Of a DNA stretch of 47,786 nucleotides, positions 17,070 through 25,051 are shown piece by piece. Both the position numbers and the translations under genes were made by a program. Source of the DNA: Sedimentisphaerales bacterium (GTDB taxonomy: Bacteria > Planctomycetota > Phycisphaerae > Sedimentisphaerales > SM23-30). Numbering within the stretch: the stretch's first letter is position 1; every line of letters begins with the position of its first letter. The stretch covers positions 1 through 47,786 of the forward strand of contig JAFGFX010000055.1 in the NCBI GenBank assembly GCA_016930855.1. The letters are read 5' to 3'. A model generated the notes under the pieces. That model ran no database searches. It was not told where the DNA came from and saw nothing but the letters and a program-made list of their open reading frames with translations.

Positions 17070-17150
17070 ACGCCGTCGTTTGAATTCGGCCAAGGGGATC
17101 GTCAAACCGGCGGGGAGGGCGGGAGTGCTTCGGTCGCCATTAATGAGATA

Positions 17151-18026
17151 TTATCGATCTAAAAAAGATCGCATGGCGGCGATGTGATCGGCCGTCGTGC
17201 CGCAGCAGCCGCCCACGATGTTTGCCCCGGCCTCCAGCAACTGGCCCAGCTTCTCGGCCATCTCCCGCGGCGTGGCCTTGAAGACGGTTCGATCCTGCTC
17301 GATCACGGGCAGCCCGGCGTTCGGCTGCATCATCAGGTACTTGTCCGTGGCGCTACGGAATTCGCGGCACACCTCGATCATCTGCTCCATGCCCCCGCCG
17401 CAGTTGCTGCCCAGGATGTTGGCCTCTCCCAGCTCGCGGGCCACCTGCGCGCAGCTGACGCCCATCAGCGTGCGGTAATCCCCCCGCACGCCCTTCTCGA
17501 AGGTGAAGGTCACGATGACCGGCAGGTCGCAGACATCCTTCGCCGCCCGCAGGGCCGCGCGGGCCTCCTCCAGGGCCATCATGGTCTCGATGCAGATGAC
17601 GTCGGCGCCGCCGGCGGCCAGGGCGGCGATCTGCTCGGCGAAGGCCTCGGTCACCTCCGTTTCGCGGGCCGGACCCAGCGGCTCCAGCAGCACGCCCGTG
17701 GGGCCGACCGAACCGGCGACGAAGTGATCGTCTCCGGCGGCGCGGCGGGCGATCTCGGCCGCCCGGCGGTTCAGTTCCGTGATCCGGTCGGCCAGGCCGT
17801 AGTGTTTTTGCTTGTAGCGGGTGCCGCCGAAGCTGTTGGTCTCGATCAGGTCGCTGCCGGCGGCGATGTAGTCGGCGCTAATCTGCTCGACCGCCTCCGG
17901 ATGGTCCAGGTTCCAGCGCTCCGGATTGTCCCCGGGGGCCAGGCCCCGCTGCTGCAGGGCGGTTCCCATGGCGCCGTCCGAAAGTAATATGCGTCCCGCC
18001 TTCAGTGCTTCCAGGATGGAGTCCAT
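17151..18026 (-). CDS. Homocysteine S-methyltransferase domain protein (MetH N-terminal type)
   Basis: 291 residues from the ATG at 18026, with GAGGA about 8 bases upstream; the frame could extend to 18095 but the start of the domain fits 18026. The fold is the homocysteine methyltransferase barrel (LLSDGAMGTALQQRG, DLIETNSFGG, VAGSVGPTG, ETMMALEEARAAL). Zinc ligands are visible: the cysteine in NILGSNCGGG and the pair in IVGGCCGTT near the C-terminus. It has only the first domain of cobalamin-dependent methionine synthase: no folate, B12 or activation domain follows. It may transfer methyl groups from another donor (S-methylmethionine or betaine type) or work with separately encoded MetH parts. 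It is divergent from aroDE. Confidence 0.83.
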   Translation of the reverse strand: MDSILEALKAGRILLSDGAMGTALQQRGLAPGDNPERWNLDHPEAVEQISADYIAAGSDLIETNSFGGTRYKQKHYGLADRITELNRRAAEIARRAAGDDHFVAGSVGPTGVLLEPLGPARETEVTEAFAEQIAALAAGGADVICIETMMALEEARAALRAAKDVCDLPVIVTFTFEKGVRGDYRTLMGVSCAQVARELGEANILGSNCGGGMEQMIEVCREFRSATDKYLMMQPNAGLPVIEQDRTVFKATPREMAEKLGQLLEAGANIVGGCCGTTADHIAAMRSFLDR

Positions 18027-18185
18027 GGCATATCCTCGTTTGTATCGTGTTATGGTTTCCAGGTGGCAGTTGCCGCCGTTCGGAGACCTTCTCAACCGTG
18101 CGGCCGGTCGTTCGGCTGTCCGGCCAGTTTACAGTATCGTAGGGTCCGCGATGGGCGTTTCCCAGAAAAATTTCAGCGGAAGCCC

Positions 18186-18213
18186 TTGGATTTGCCGGCG
18201 GGTATGGTACAGT
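18186..18213 (+). promoter_or_regulatory. Candidate sigma-70-type promoter for aroDE
   Basis: TTGGAT at 18186-18191 and TACAGT at 18208-18213 with a 16-base spacer. The expected start of transcription, about 7 bases on, is 18220, only 4 bases before the aroDE ATG. No ribosome binding site precedes that ATG. The two facts agree with a leaderless or nearly leaderless mRNA. Confidence 0.45.
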
Positions 18214-18223
18214 AGCGCCCATC

Positions 18224-19768
18224 ATGACGTATCTGACCGCCGTGATTCAAGTGAAAGAACCGGACCGGATGGAGGCCGCCTGCCGCCAGGCCGCCCAGGA
18301 GGGCGCCCAGATGCTGGAGCTGCGCCTGGACTATCTGGACGACCCGGACGTCGAGACCGTCCGGCGGGTGGTGCAGGCGGCCGGCCAGATTCTCCTGCCG
18401 CGGATCGCCACCTGTCGGGCGAACTGGGAAGGGGGACACTTCCCCCACAGCGAGTCGCAGCGCTGCGCGTGCATCGGCGCCGCCCTGGACGCCGGCGCCG
18501 AGTACGTGGATATCGAGCTGGCCGGCCTGGATCGGCCGGACAATCCCCTGGCCGAGCTGCTGGCCAAACACGCGGACCGCGTCATCCTGAGCAGTCACGA
18601 TTTCGAGGGCAAACCCGCTAATATCCCCGAGCTTCAGGACGCCATCCGCCGTCGCTGTTGCGCCGTGGGCAAGATCGCCTACGCCGCCGCCGAGATCGCC
18701 GACGGCTTCGACGCCCTCGATGTCCTGGGCCGCTGCGGCGCGGGCGAGGCCTGGATCAGCCTGGCGATGGGCGAGGCGGGACTGATCAGCCGCGTGCTGG
18801 CCAAGAAGCTGGGGGCGTTTCTGTCCTTTGCCAGCCTGGCGGCCGGGGGCGAGTCCGCGCCGGGCCAGTGCACCGTTCGGCAGATGCGGGAGATCTATCG
18901 CTGGGACGCCCTCGATACCGATACGGCGGTCTGCGGCGTGCTGGGCAATCCCATCAGCCATTCGCTTAGCCCCGCGGTGCACAACGCCGCCTTTACCGAG
19001 GTGGGCTTCAACGGGGTGTATCTGCCGTTCCGGGTGGCCTCGCCCTGGAACAAGTTTAGGGGATTCCTCGACGGCCTGCGGCAACGGCGCTGGCTGGACG
19101 TGCGGGGCCTGAGCGTGACCATCCCGCACAAGCACAACGCCCTGCAATACATCCAGGAGAACGGCGGGATTCTGGAGCCGCTGGCGGGAAAGATCGGGGC
19201 GGTCAATACGCTGGTGTGGGATGCCGACGGCCGGATGTATGGCTACAACACCGATTACGCCGGCGCGCTGGATGCGATCACGCAGTCGCTGGGAATGGAA
19301 CGCGGCGATTTGCGGGGGATGCCGGCGGCGATCATCGGCGCCGGCGGCGTGGGGCGGGCCCTGGCGGCGGGTCTGACGGACGTCGGCTGCAAGGTGACGA
19401 TCTACAACCGTACGGTGGAGAAGGCCCAGAGTCTGGCCCAGGAGTTTGCCTGCGACTATGCGGGCCTGGACGAGCTGGGCCGCCTGGATGCCAAGCTGGT
19501 GGTCAATGCCACCCGGGTGGGCATGTACCCCCAGGTGGACGCCTCGCCGCTGCCCCGGCGGTGTCTGCGGCGGGAGCTGATCGTGTTCGACACGGTGTAT
19601 AACCCGGCCCGGACGCTCCTGTTGCGCCAGGCCGCCGACGTGGGGGCCACCGTGGTGGACGGCGTGAGCATGTTCGTCAACCAGGCGGCCGGGCAGTTTT
19701 CCCTATTCTCTGGCCGGGAGGCGCCGCGGGCTATCATGCGGGCCGTTCTGGAGAAGCATCTGTTTTAA
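18224..19768 (+). CDS. aroDE: Bifunctional 3-dehydroquinate dehydratase / shikimate dehydrogenase
   Basis: 514 residues with two shikimate-pathway enzymes in one chain. Residues 1-225 are type I 3-dehydroquinate dehydratase: LELRLDYLDD, H125 in SSHDFEG (general base) and K150 in AVGKIAYAA (Schiff base). Residues 235-514 are shikimate dehydrogenase: GNPISHSLSPAVHNAAF, SVTIPHK with K303, YNTDYAG with D344 and the NADP loop GAGGVGRA at 372-379. Together they convert 3-dehydroquinate to shikimate in the cytoplasm. The order matches the plant fusion and is found in some bacteria. The gene stands alone, divergent from the homocysteine methyltransferase gene, with no ribosome binding site at its ATG. 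Confidence 0.93.
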   Translation: MTYLTAVIQVKEPDRMEAACRQAAQEGAQMLELRLDYLDDPDVETVRRVVQAAGQILLPRIATCRANWEGGHFPHSESQRCACIGAALDAGAEYVDIELAGLDRPDNPLAELLAKHADRVILSSHDFEGKPANIPELQDAIRRRCCAVGKIAYAAAEIADGFDALDVLGRCGAGEAWISLAMGEAGLISRVLAKKLGAFLSFASLAAGGESAPGQCTVRQMREIYRWDALDTDTAVCGVLGNPISHSLSPAVHNAAFTEVGFNGVYLPFRVASPWNKFRGFLDGLRQRRWLDVRGLSVTIPHKHNALQYIQENGGILEPLAGKIGAVNTLVWDADGRMYGYNTDYAGALDAITQSLGMERGDLRGMPAAIIGAGGVGRALAAGLTDVGCKVTIYNRTVEKAQSLAQEFACDYAGLDELGRLDAKLVVNATRVGMYPQVDASPLPRRCLRRELIVFDTVYNPARTLLLRQAADVGATVVDGVSMFVNQAAGQFSLFSGREAPRAIMRAVLEKHLF

Positions 19769-19881
19769 AACAACTCCCGGGGCCATTGAATACCTTTGGC
19801 AAAAGGCGATAGTAGTCTTGATGATGCCGCCGGTGTGGTTCGTTATGAAATAGCTTCCAGGCAATTAGAGGAGGACAGGTC

Positions 19882-21198
19882 ATGCCTTTGGATCGACGAA
19901 GATTTCTACAGGGCTCCGTGGCTTCGGCGCTGGCGCTGCCGAGTGTCGTGCGGGGCCAGGGCCAGGCGACCTATCGCACCGCCCTGATCGGCTGCGGCTG
20001 GTGGGGCACGAACATCGTCCGCCAGGCGATCCAGTCGGGCGCATGCCGGGTTGTCGGTCTCTGCGACGTGGATCGCCGCCAGGTGGACCAGGCAGCCGGC
20101 GAGATCGAGAAACTCAACGGCGATCAGCCGCGCCGGTATAAGGACTATCGCGAGCTGCTGGAGAAGGAAAAGCCGCAGATCGCCATCGTCGCCACGCCGG
20201 ACCACTGGCACCCGCTGATCACCATCGCCGCCTGCCGGGCCGGCGCGGATGTCTACGTCGAGAAGCCGATCTGCCATACGATCCAGGAGGGCCGGGCCAT
20301 GGTCGATACGGCCCGGGCGACTGGCCGGGTCGTCCAGGTGGGCACCCACCGGCGGGTCTCGCCCCACAACGTCTCCGGCCGGGAGTTTCTCCGGTCGGGC
20401 AAGGCCGGCCGGATCGGGATGGTCCGCTGCTTCGTGCACTACGGCGGCGAACCGGAGGCGCCGGCGGCCAACGAGGAGCCGCCCGCGGAGCTGGACTGGG
20501 ACCTGTGGTGCGGGCCGGCGCCCCTGCGGCCCTTCAACCGGAAGATCCACCCCAAGGGATTCCGCAATTTCCTGGACTACGGCAACGGGCAGATCGGCGA
20601 CTGGGGCATTCACTGGCTGGACCAGGTGCTCTGGATCATGGAGGCGGCTTGGCCCAAGACGGTGTATTCGCACGGCGGTCGAGTCATCCAGGGCGAACCG
20701 GTGAACACCCCGCAGATGCAGACCAGCGACGGGCCCGACCACCAGGTGGCGGTGTATGAGTTCGACGAGTTCACCTGCACCTGGGAGCATCGCCGCTTCG
20801 CCGGCAACCAGGCGGAAAAGGGCGAGAACGTCGGCTGCTATTTCTACGGCACCCAGGGCACTTTCCACATGGGCTGGCAGCAGGGCTGGACGTTCTATCC
20901 CGCCGACGGCCGCAAGGCCGTCGTGCACGAGGAGCCGCAGCTGCACCTGCCGGATCAGCAGAACATCCAGGAGCTCTGGACCGATTTCCTGGACTGCGTC
21001 AAGAGCCGCCGCCGGTGCGTCTGCGATATCGAGATCGGCCACCGGTCCACCAGCCTGAGCCTGCTGGCGATGCTCTCGATGAAGATCGGCCGCAGCATCC
21101 GCTGGGATGGCCGCAGCGAAACGGTTGTCGACGATCCGGAGGCGAACCGGCACCTCCGCCGCGCGTATCGTTCGCCCTGGAAATACCCGGAGGCCTAA
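19882..21198 (+). CDS. Tat-exported Gfo/Idh/MocA-family oxidoreductase
   Basis: 438 residues. RRRFLQGS at residues 5-12 is a twin-arginine motif, with a short leader ending at SVVRGQG. The NAD(P) loop is IGCGWWGTN, CDVD follows at 61-64, and YVEKPICH gives the catalytic lysine K128. The C-terminal half has ELDWDLWCGPAP and GDWGIHWLDQVLWIME, as in the paralogues at 7058-11414, but the leader lacks their RHVLGGPG. GAGGAGGAC stands just upstream of the ATG. It is convergent with larE and isolated from the sugar cluster, so its substrate cannot be inferred from neighbours. Confidence 0.87.
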   Translation: MPLDRRRFLQGSVASALALPSVVRGQGQATYRTALIGCGWWGTNIVRQAIQSGACRVVGLCDVDRRQVDQAAGEIEKLNGDQPRRYKDYRELLEKEKPQIAIVATPDHWHPLITIAACRAGADVYVEKPICHTIQEGRAMVDTARATGRVVQVGTHRRVSPHNVSGREFLRSGKAGRIGMVRCFVHYGGEPEAPAANEEPPAELDWDLWCGPAPLRPFNRKIHPKGFRNFLDYGNGQIGDWGIHWLDQVLWIMEAAWPKTVYSHGGRVIQGEPVNTPQMQTSDGPDHQVAVYEFDEFTCTWEHRRFAGNQAEKGENVGCYFYGTQGTFHMGWQQGWTFYPADGRKAVVHEEPQLHLPDQQNIQELWTDFLDCVKSRRRCVCDIEIGHRSTSLSLLAMLSMKIGRSIRWDGRSETVVDDPEANRHLRRAYRSPWKYPEA

Positions 21199-21233
21199 CG
21201 GGGGAACTGTTCCGGTGTGTTGGTTGGCTGCGG

Positions 21234-22127
21234 CTAATCGTCTACGTCGGCTTCGTTGGGGAGAACGCGGATCTTTTCCCCCGGCTCCGGCAGCACCTCG
21301 TTGGCCGAGCCGCTGCGGAAGCCCTGCAAGTCCAGGCTGACGTAGGTGAATCCGAGTCCTTTGAAAAAGTCCACGATCCGGCGGCGGCGGTCCGGTTCTG
21401 TGAGCCGGGGGATCTGCTCGGCGGGCACCTCGATCCGCACCAGCGTGTCGTGGTGGCGGACCCGCAGTTCGGACAGGTCCATGCTTCGCAGGAATTCCTC
21501 GCCCTCTTCGATCTGCCGGAGCCGTTCGGGCGTGATAACCAGACCGTAGCTCATCCGGCTGGCCAGGCAGGGCTGGGCGGCCTGGTCCCACGTCGGCAGG
21601 TCCAAATACCGGCTTAACGCCCGGATGTCGTCCTTGGTCATGCCGGCGGCGGCCAGGGGGCTGTCCACCTGGAATTGGCTGGCCGCCCGCAGGCCCGGGC
21701 GAAAGTCTCCCAAATCGTCCCGGTTGGTCCCGCAGAGCACCGCGTCGTAGCCGCCCCGCCGGGCGAGATCGCGCAGCAGGCGGTACAACTGCGACTTGCA
21801 GTGGTAGCAGCGGTCGGCGGCATTCTGGCGATAGTCCGGATTGGCCAGTTCCGCCGGATGGACGATCTCCAGCGGGACGCCCATCCGCTCGGCAAGCTCG
21901 CGGGCCTGGCGGTATTGACTGGCGGGCAGGGACTCGCTTTGGCCGATGCAGGCCAGCACGTTGGCCCCGCCCAGGCAGTCGGCCGCCACCCTCAGCAGGC
22001 AGCAGCTGTCCACCCCGCCGGAATAGGCCACGATCACGCGGCGGTACTGCCGCAGGATGGCCCCCAGCCGTTCGTATTTGGCCCGTTGATCGGGCGTTAG
22101 CGATGGATGGTTATCGTGCTGGGTCAT
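21234..22127 (-). CDS. larE: ATP-dependent sacrificial sulfur transferase LarE
   Basis: 297 residues from the ATG at 22127; a TTG at 22142 would overlap metXW. LarE is a PP-loop enzyme that adenylates the pyridinium carboxylate precursor of the nickel-pincer nucleotide cofactor of lactate racemase and gives up its own cysteine sulfur. Motifs: YSGGVDS (PP-loop), DRCYHCKSQLYRLL and PCLASR, whose cysteine is the expected sulfur donor. The C-terminal LRVRHHDTLVRIEVP and FKGLGFTYVSLDLQGFRSGS are typical of the family. The ATG is 5 bases after the metXW stop, so both are probably on one mRNA. LarB, LarC and LarA are not in the window. Confidence 0.87.
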   Translation of the reverse strand: MTQHDNHPSLTPDQRAKYERLGAILRQYRRVIVAYSGGVDSCCLLRVAADCLGGANVLACIGQSESLPASQYRQARELAERMGVPLEIVHPAELANPDYRQNAADRCYHCKSQLYRLLRDLARRGGYDAVLCGTNRDDLGDFRPGLRAASQFQVDSPLAAAGMTKDDIRALSRYLDLPTWDQAAQPCLASRMSYGLVITPERLRQIEEGEEFLRSMDLSELRVRHHDTLVRIEVPAEQIPRLTEPDRRRRIVDFFKGLGFTYVSLDLQGFRSGSANEVLPEPGEKIRVLPNEADVDD

Positions 22128-22131
22128 GGGA

Positions 22132-24066
22132 TCAATCCGCAATCACGAAGATCGCCTCGTCGGCGAACAGGTTGGCCAGCCGGGTCACTTCGCGGCCGCT
22201 TTTGCTGGACAGCGGTATCCGCCGGACCAGCCGGGCGTGCAGCACCCGGCGGACGAAGTGCTCGAAGCCCGAGATCGACAGGTAATTCACGACCGATTCC
22301 TCGGGCTTGTCGAACCAGGTGTAGGGCAGGGCCGTGCAGGTGGGAACCTGACCCCGGAACATCAACTGCAGGCGGCTGCGCCAATAGGCGAAATTGGGGA
22401 AACTGACGATGGCCTGGCGGCCGATCCGCAGCATCTCCCGCAGAACGGTCTGGGGCTGATGGATCACCTGCAGGGTCTGGCCGAGCACCACGTAATCATA
22501 ACTTTTGTCGGCGAAGACATCCAGGCTCGTGTCGAGGTTGTACTGGACCACATCGACCGCCCGCTCGACGCAGATCTGGATGTCCGTCTGTCCCAGCGTG
22601 ATGCCCCGGCCCCGAATGTTCTTCTGCTCCCGGAGCAATTGGAGCAGTTCCCCGTCGCCGCAGCCCAGGTCCAGCACCGAGCTGTTCGGCTCGATGAGGT
22701 GCTCGATCTGGCGATAATCCACCCGCTCGCCGGAAAAGATGCTCCGGGTGGACCGGACCGTTTTTCCAGCCGGCGCATCGTGCGTCCGGTCCGGCGACTG
22801 CGCGGCGGCCGTCGCGGCGGCGCGGGATTCGCGTGGCAATTTCCGGTGGGTTTGATCGAGAAAGCCGCGCAGCAGCCGGCCCTGGACCTCCGTCTCCAGC
22901 AGAAAGGAATCGTGCCCGTAGGGACATTCGATGTTGCAGTAGGTCACGTCCTTTTCGGCGGCCAGCAGGGCGTTGACCATCTCCCGGCTCTGGCGCGGCG
23001 GAAAGAGCCAGTCCGAGCTGAAGCTGAGCACCAGAAAGCGGCTTTGCGTGCGGCGCAGGGCCTCGGTCAGGCCGCCGTACTGGCGGGCCAGATCGAAGTA
23101 ATCCATCGCCTTGGAGAAGTACAGGTAGGTGTTGGCGTCGAAGCGGTCGACGAAGATGCTGCCCTGGTGGTCCAGGTAGGTCTCCACGCTGAATTCGTTC
23201 TCGAAGTCGTAGCGGTAATCACGGGCCCGCTGGAGGCGCCGGCCGAACTTCTGGTGCATGGCCTCCTCGGACAGGTACGTAATGTGTCCGATCATCCGGG
23301 CGATCACCAGGCCGGCGGCCGGCTGGTTGCCGGTGGCGTAGTAGGTGCCGCCCTGGAAATGTTCATCCCGCAGGATGGCGTTGCGTCCGACAGCGTTGAA
23401 GGCGATCCCCTGGGCGCTGAGCCGGGCGGTGGTGGCGATGGGCAGGACGGCGGCGACGCGCTGCGGGTAGCGGATCGCCCAGTCGAGCGCCTGCATGCCG
23501 CCCATGCTGCCGCCGGCCACGGCCAGCAGCCGTTCGATGCCCAGGTGATCGATCAGGTGGCGCTGTAGCTCGACCATGTCGCCGATGGTGATCATGGGAA
23601 AGCTCAGGCCGTAGGGCCGGCCGGTCTCGGCGTTGATGCTGCTGGGTCCGGTGGTCCCCATGCAGCCGCCCAGGCAGTTGGAGCAGATCACGAAATACCG
23701 ATCCGTGTCGAATCCCTTGCCCGGTCCGACCAGCGTGTCCCACCAGCCGGGTTTGGGATCTGTCTCGCGGTGCCGGCCGGCCGCGTGGGCGTCGCCGGAC
23801 AGGGCGTGCAAAAGCAGGATGGCGTTGTCGCGCCGCTCGTTCAGCTCGCCGTAGGTTTCATAGGCCACCTGGATCGGTCCCAGGGACCGGCCGCATTCCA
23901 GGGTGAGCTTTTGGCTGCCGGAAAAGAGGGTGACCTTCCGCGGGATTACCAGTCCCAGCGACGAATCCGCGTGCGGGGCCGATTCACCCGGCTGCAGCAG
24001 GTCGTCCTGGGGTCCGTTCGGGCCCGGGCAACCGCCGCATCCCTTCATTCGGTCTGCTTGATCCAT
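22132..24066 (-). CDS. metX: Fused homoserine O-acetyltransferase (MetX) and MetW methyltransferase-like domain
   Basis: 644 residues from the ATG at 24066 (AGGTG 10 bases upstream; another ATG at 24075 has almost no spacing to AGGTG). The first 410 residues are MetX, an alpha/beta hydrolase that acylates homoserine for methionine synthesis: LLLHALSGDAHA, VAGGSMGGMQALDWA with nucleophile serine near residue 187, SSDWLFPP and GHDSFLLE supplying the acid and histidine. A proline/alanine-rich linker (about 410-440) leads to MetW: SVLDLGCGDGELLQLL (SAM-binding type), YDYVVLGQTLQVI and SFPNFAYWRSRLQLMFRG. metX and metW are usually separate neighbours. A cysteine-rich leader (CGGCPGPNGPQ) precedes the domain. 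Acetyl versus succinyl specificity cannot be read directly. Confidence 0.9.
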   Translation of the reverse strand: MDQADRMKGCGGCPGPNGPQDDLLQPGESAPHADSSLGLVIPRKVTLFSGSQKLTLECGRSLGPIQVAYETYGELNERRDNAILLLHALSGDAHAAGRHRETDPKPGWWDTLVGPGKGFDTDRYFVICSNCLGGCMGTTGPSSINAETGRPYGLSFPMITIGDMVELQRHLIDHLGIERLLAVAGGSMGGMQALDWAIRYPQRVAAVLPIATTARLSAQGIAFNAVGRNAILRDEHFQGGTYYATGNQPAAGLVIARMIGHITYLSEEAMHQKFGRRLQRARDYRYDFENEFSVETYLDHQGSIFVDRFDANTYLYFSKAMDYFDLARQYGGLTEALRRTQSRFLVLSFSSDWLFPPRQSREMVNALLAAEKDVTYCNIECPYGHDSFLLETEVQGRLLRGFLDQTHRKLPRESRAAATAAAQSPDRTHDAPAGKTVRSTRSIFSGERVDYRQIEHLIEPNSSVLDLGCGDGELLQLLREQKNIRGRGITLGQTDIQICVERAVDVVQYNLDTSLDVFADKSYDYVVLGQTLQVIHQPQTVLREMLRIGRQAIVSFPNFAYWRSRLQLMFRGQVPTCTALPYTWFDKPEESVVNYLSISGFEHFVRRVLHARLVRRIPLSSKSGREVTRLANLFADEAIFVIAD

Positions 24067-24180
24067 GAAGTCCATTCACCTGTTGATAAAGGCCGCCTGC
24101 TGGCCGATTTCCCGTGCCGGAGCGGCCCCGGCGGGGATCGCAAGCGGCCGGTAAACATTCAATACATATCGAAACACTAT

Positions 24181-24209
24181 ATTATCGCAGGGCGACACCC
24201 AAATATCAA
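24181..24209 (-). promoter_or_regulatory. Candidate promoter for metXW-larE
   Basis: On the minus strand, TTGATA (24209-24204) and GATAAT (24186-24181) are 17 bases apart. Predicted transcription start is near 24174, leaving a leader of about 108 bases before the metX ATG. I looked for a SAM-type riboswitch in that leader and could not recognise one. Confidence 0.45.
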
Positions 24210-24254
24210 CTTTTGTTTCGCCGGCCCGTTGCCGCGCTCGGCGCGGCCGGGCGA

Positions 24255-24283
24255 TTGACTTTTCGCCTTTGCGGCACAATACT
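24255..24283 (+). promoter_or_regulatory. Candidate promoter for the family 2 glycosyltransferase, apparently leaderless
   Basis: TTGACT at 24255-24260 and AATACT at 24278-24283 with a 17-base spacer. The start expected 7 bases downstream is position 24290, the A of the glycosyltransferase ATG. There is no Shine-Dalgarno sequence in front of that ATG. Confidence 0.4.
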
Positions 24284-24289
24284 CTGGGT

Positions 24290-25036
24290 ATGACGATCCC
24301 GCAGACAACCGACGAGCCCCGGACACTGCTGGCCATTCCGGTCTACAACGAACAGGAGCATCTCGACGCGGTCCTGGACGAGGTGCACAAATATATACGC
24401 AACGTCGTGGTCATCGATGACGGCAGCACCGACGACAGCCGGATGATCCTGGCCCGGCGCCGGGACGTGTGCGTTGTAAGCCACAAGAAAAACTGCGGTT
24501 ACGGCCAAAGCATCATCCAGGCCTTCCGTTTCGCCCAGGACTGCGGCTTCGATTGGGTGATCACCATGGACTGCGATCTCCAGCATGAGCCCAGCCGCAT
24601 CCCCCTGTTCCGCCAGGCGATCCGGCGCAACGATGCGGACATCATCAGCGGATCGCGCTACCTGGACAACCGGGATTCGCCGGAAAGTCCCCCGGCCGAA
24701 CGCCGGCAGATCAACCAGATCATCACCGAGCGGATCAACCGGGTGCTGCACCTGGACCTTACCGACGCCTTCTGCGGTTTCAAGGCCTGCCGGGTGGATC
24801 AGGTCAGCCGGTTAACCCTGCGGGACAAGGGCTATGCCCTGCCGCTGGAGTTCTGGGTCCAGGTCGCCCATCATCGCCTGCGGGTGCGGGAGATCCCGGT
24901 CCGCCTGATCTATAACGATCCCAACCGGCATTTCGGCGGCGGCCTGGACGATCACGAGGTCCGCCTGCAGCATTATCTGGACGTCTTCAAGAATGCCCTC
25001 CGGCAGGTGGGCCTTGATCCCGGCGTCGTTTCCTGA
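24290..25036 (+). CDS. Family 2 glycosyltransferase (polyprenyl/dolichyl-phosphate mannosyltransferase-like)
   Basis: 248 residues from the ATG at 24290 (a TTG at 24269 is the only longer option). GT-A fold motifs in order: LLAIPVYNEQEHLDAVL, VVVIDDGSTDDSRMIL, NCGYGQSIIQAF, and MDCDLQHEPSRIP, whose DxD-type acidic residues bind the metal and sugar nucleotide; then SGSRYLDN. Enzymes of this type move a sugar from a nucleotide donor to a lipid phosphate or other acceptor. There is no C-terminal membrane segment, so the protein is probably cytoplasmic or peripheral. It is divergent from metXW and followed after 15 bases by a large uncharacterised gene, probably in one operon. Confidence 0.85.
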   Translation: MTIPQTTDEPRTLLAIPVYNEQEHLDAVLDEVHKYIRNVVVIDDGSTDDSRMILARRRDVCVVSHKKNCGYGQSIIQAFRFAQDCGFDWVITMDCDLQHEPSRIPLFRQAIRRNDADIISGSRYLDNRDSPESPPAERRQINQIITERINRVLHLDLTDAFCGFKACRVDQVSRLTLRDKGYALPLEFWVQVAHHRLRVREIPVRLIYNDPNRHFGGGLDDHEVRLQHYLDVFKNALRQVGLDPGVVS

Positions 25037-25051
25037 CCTGCTGGCTTGCCG

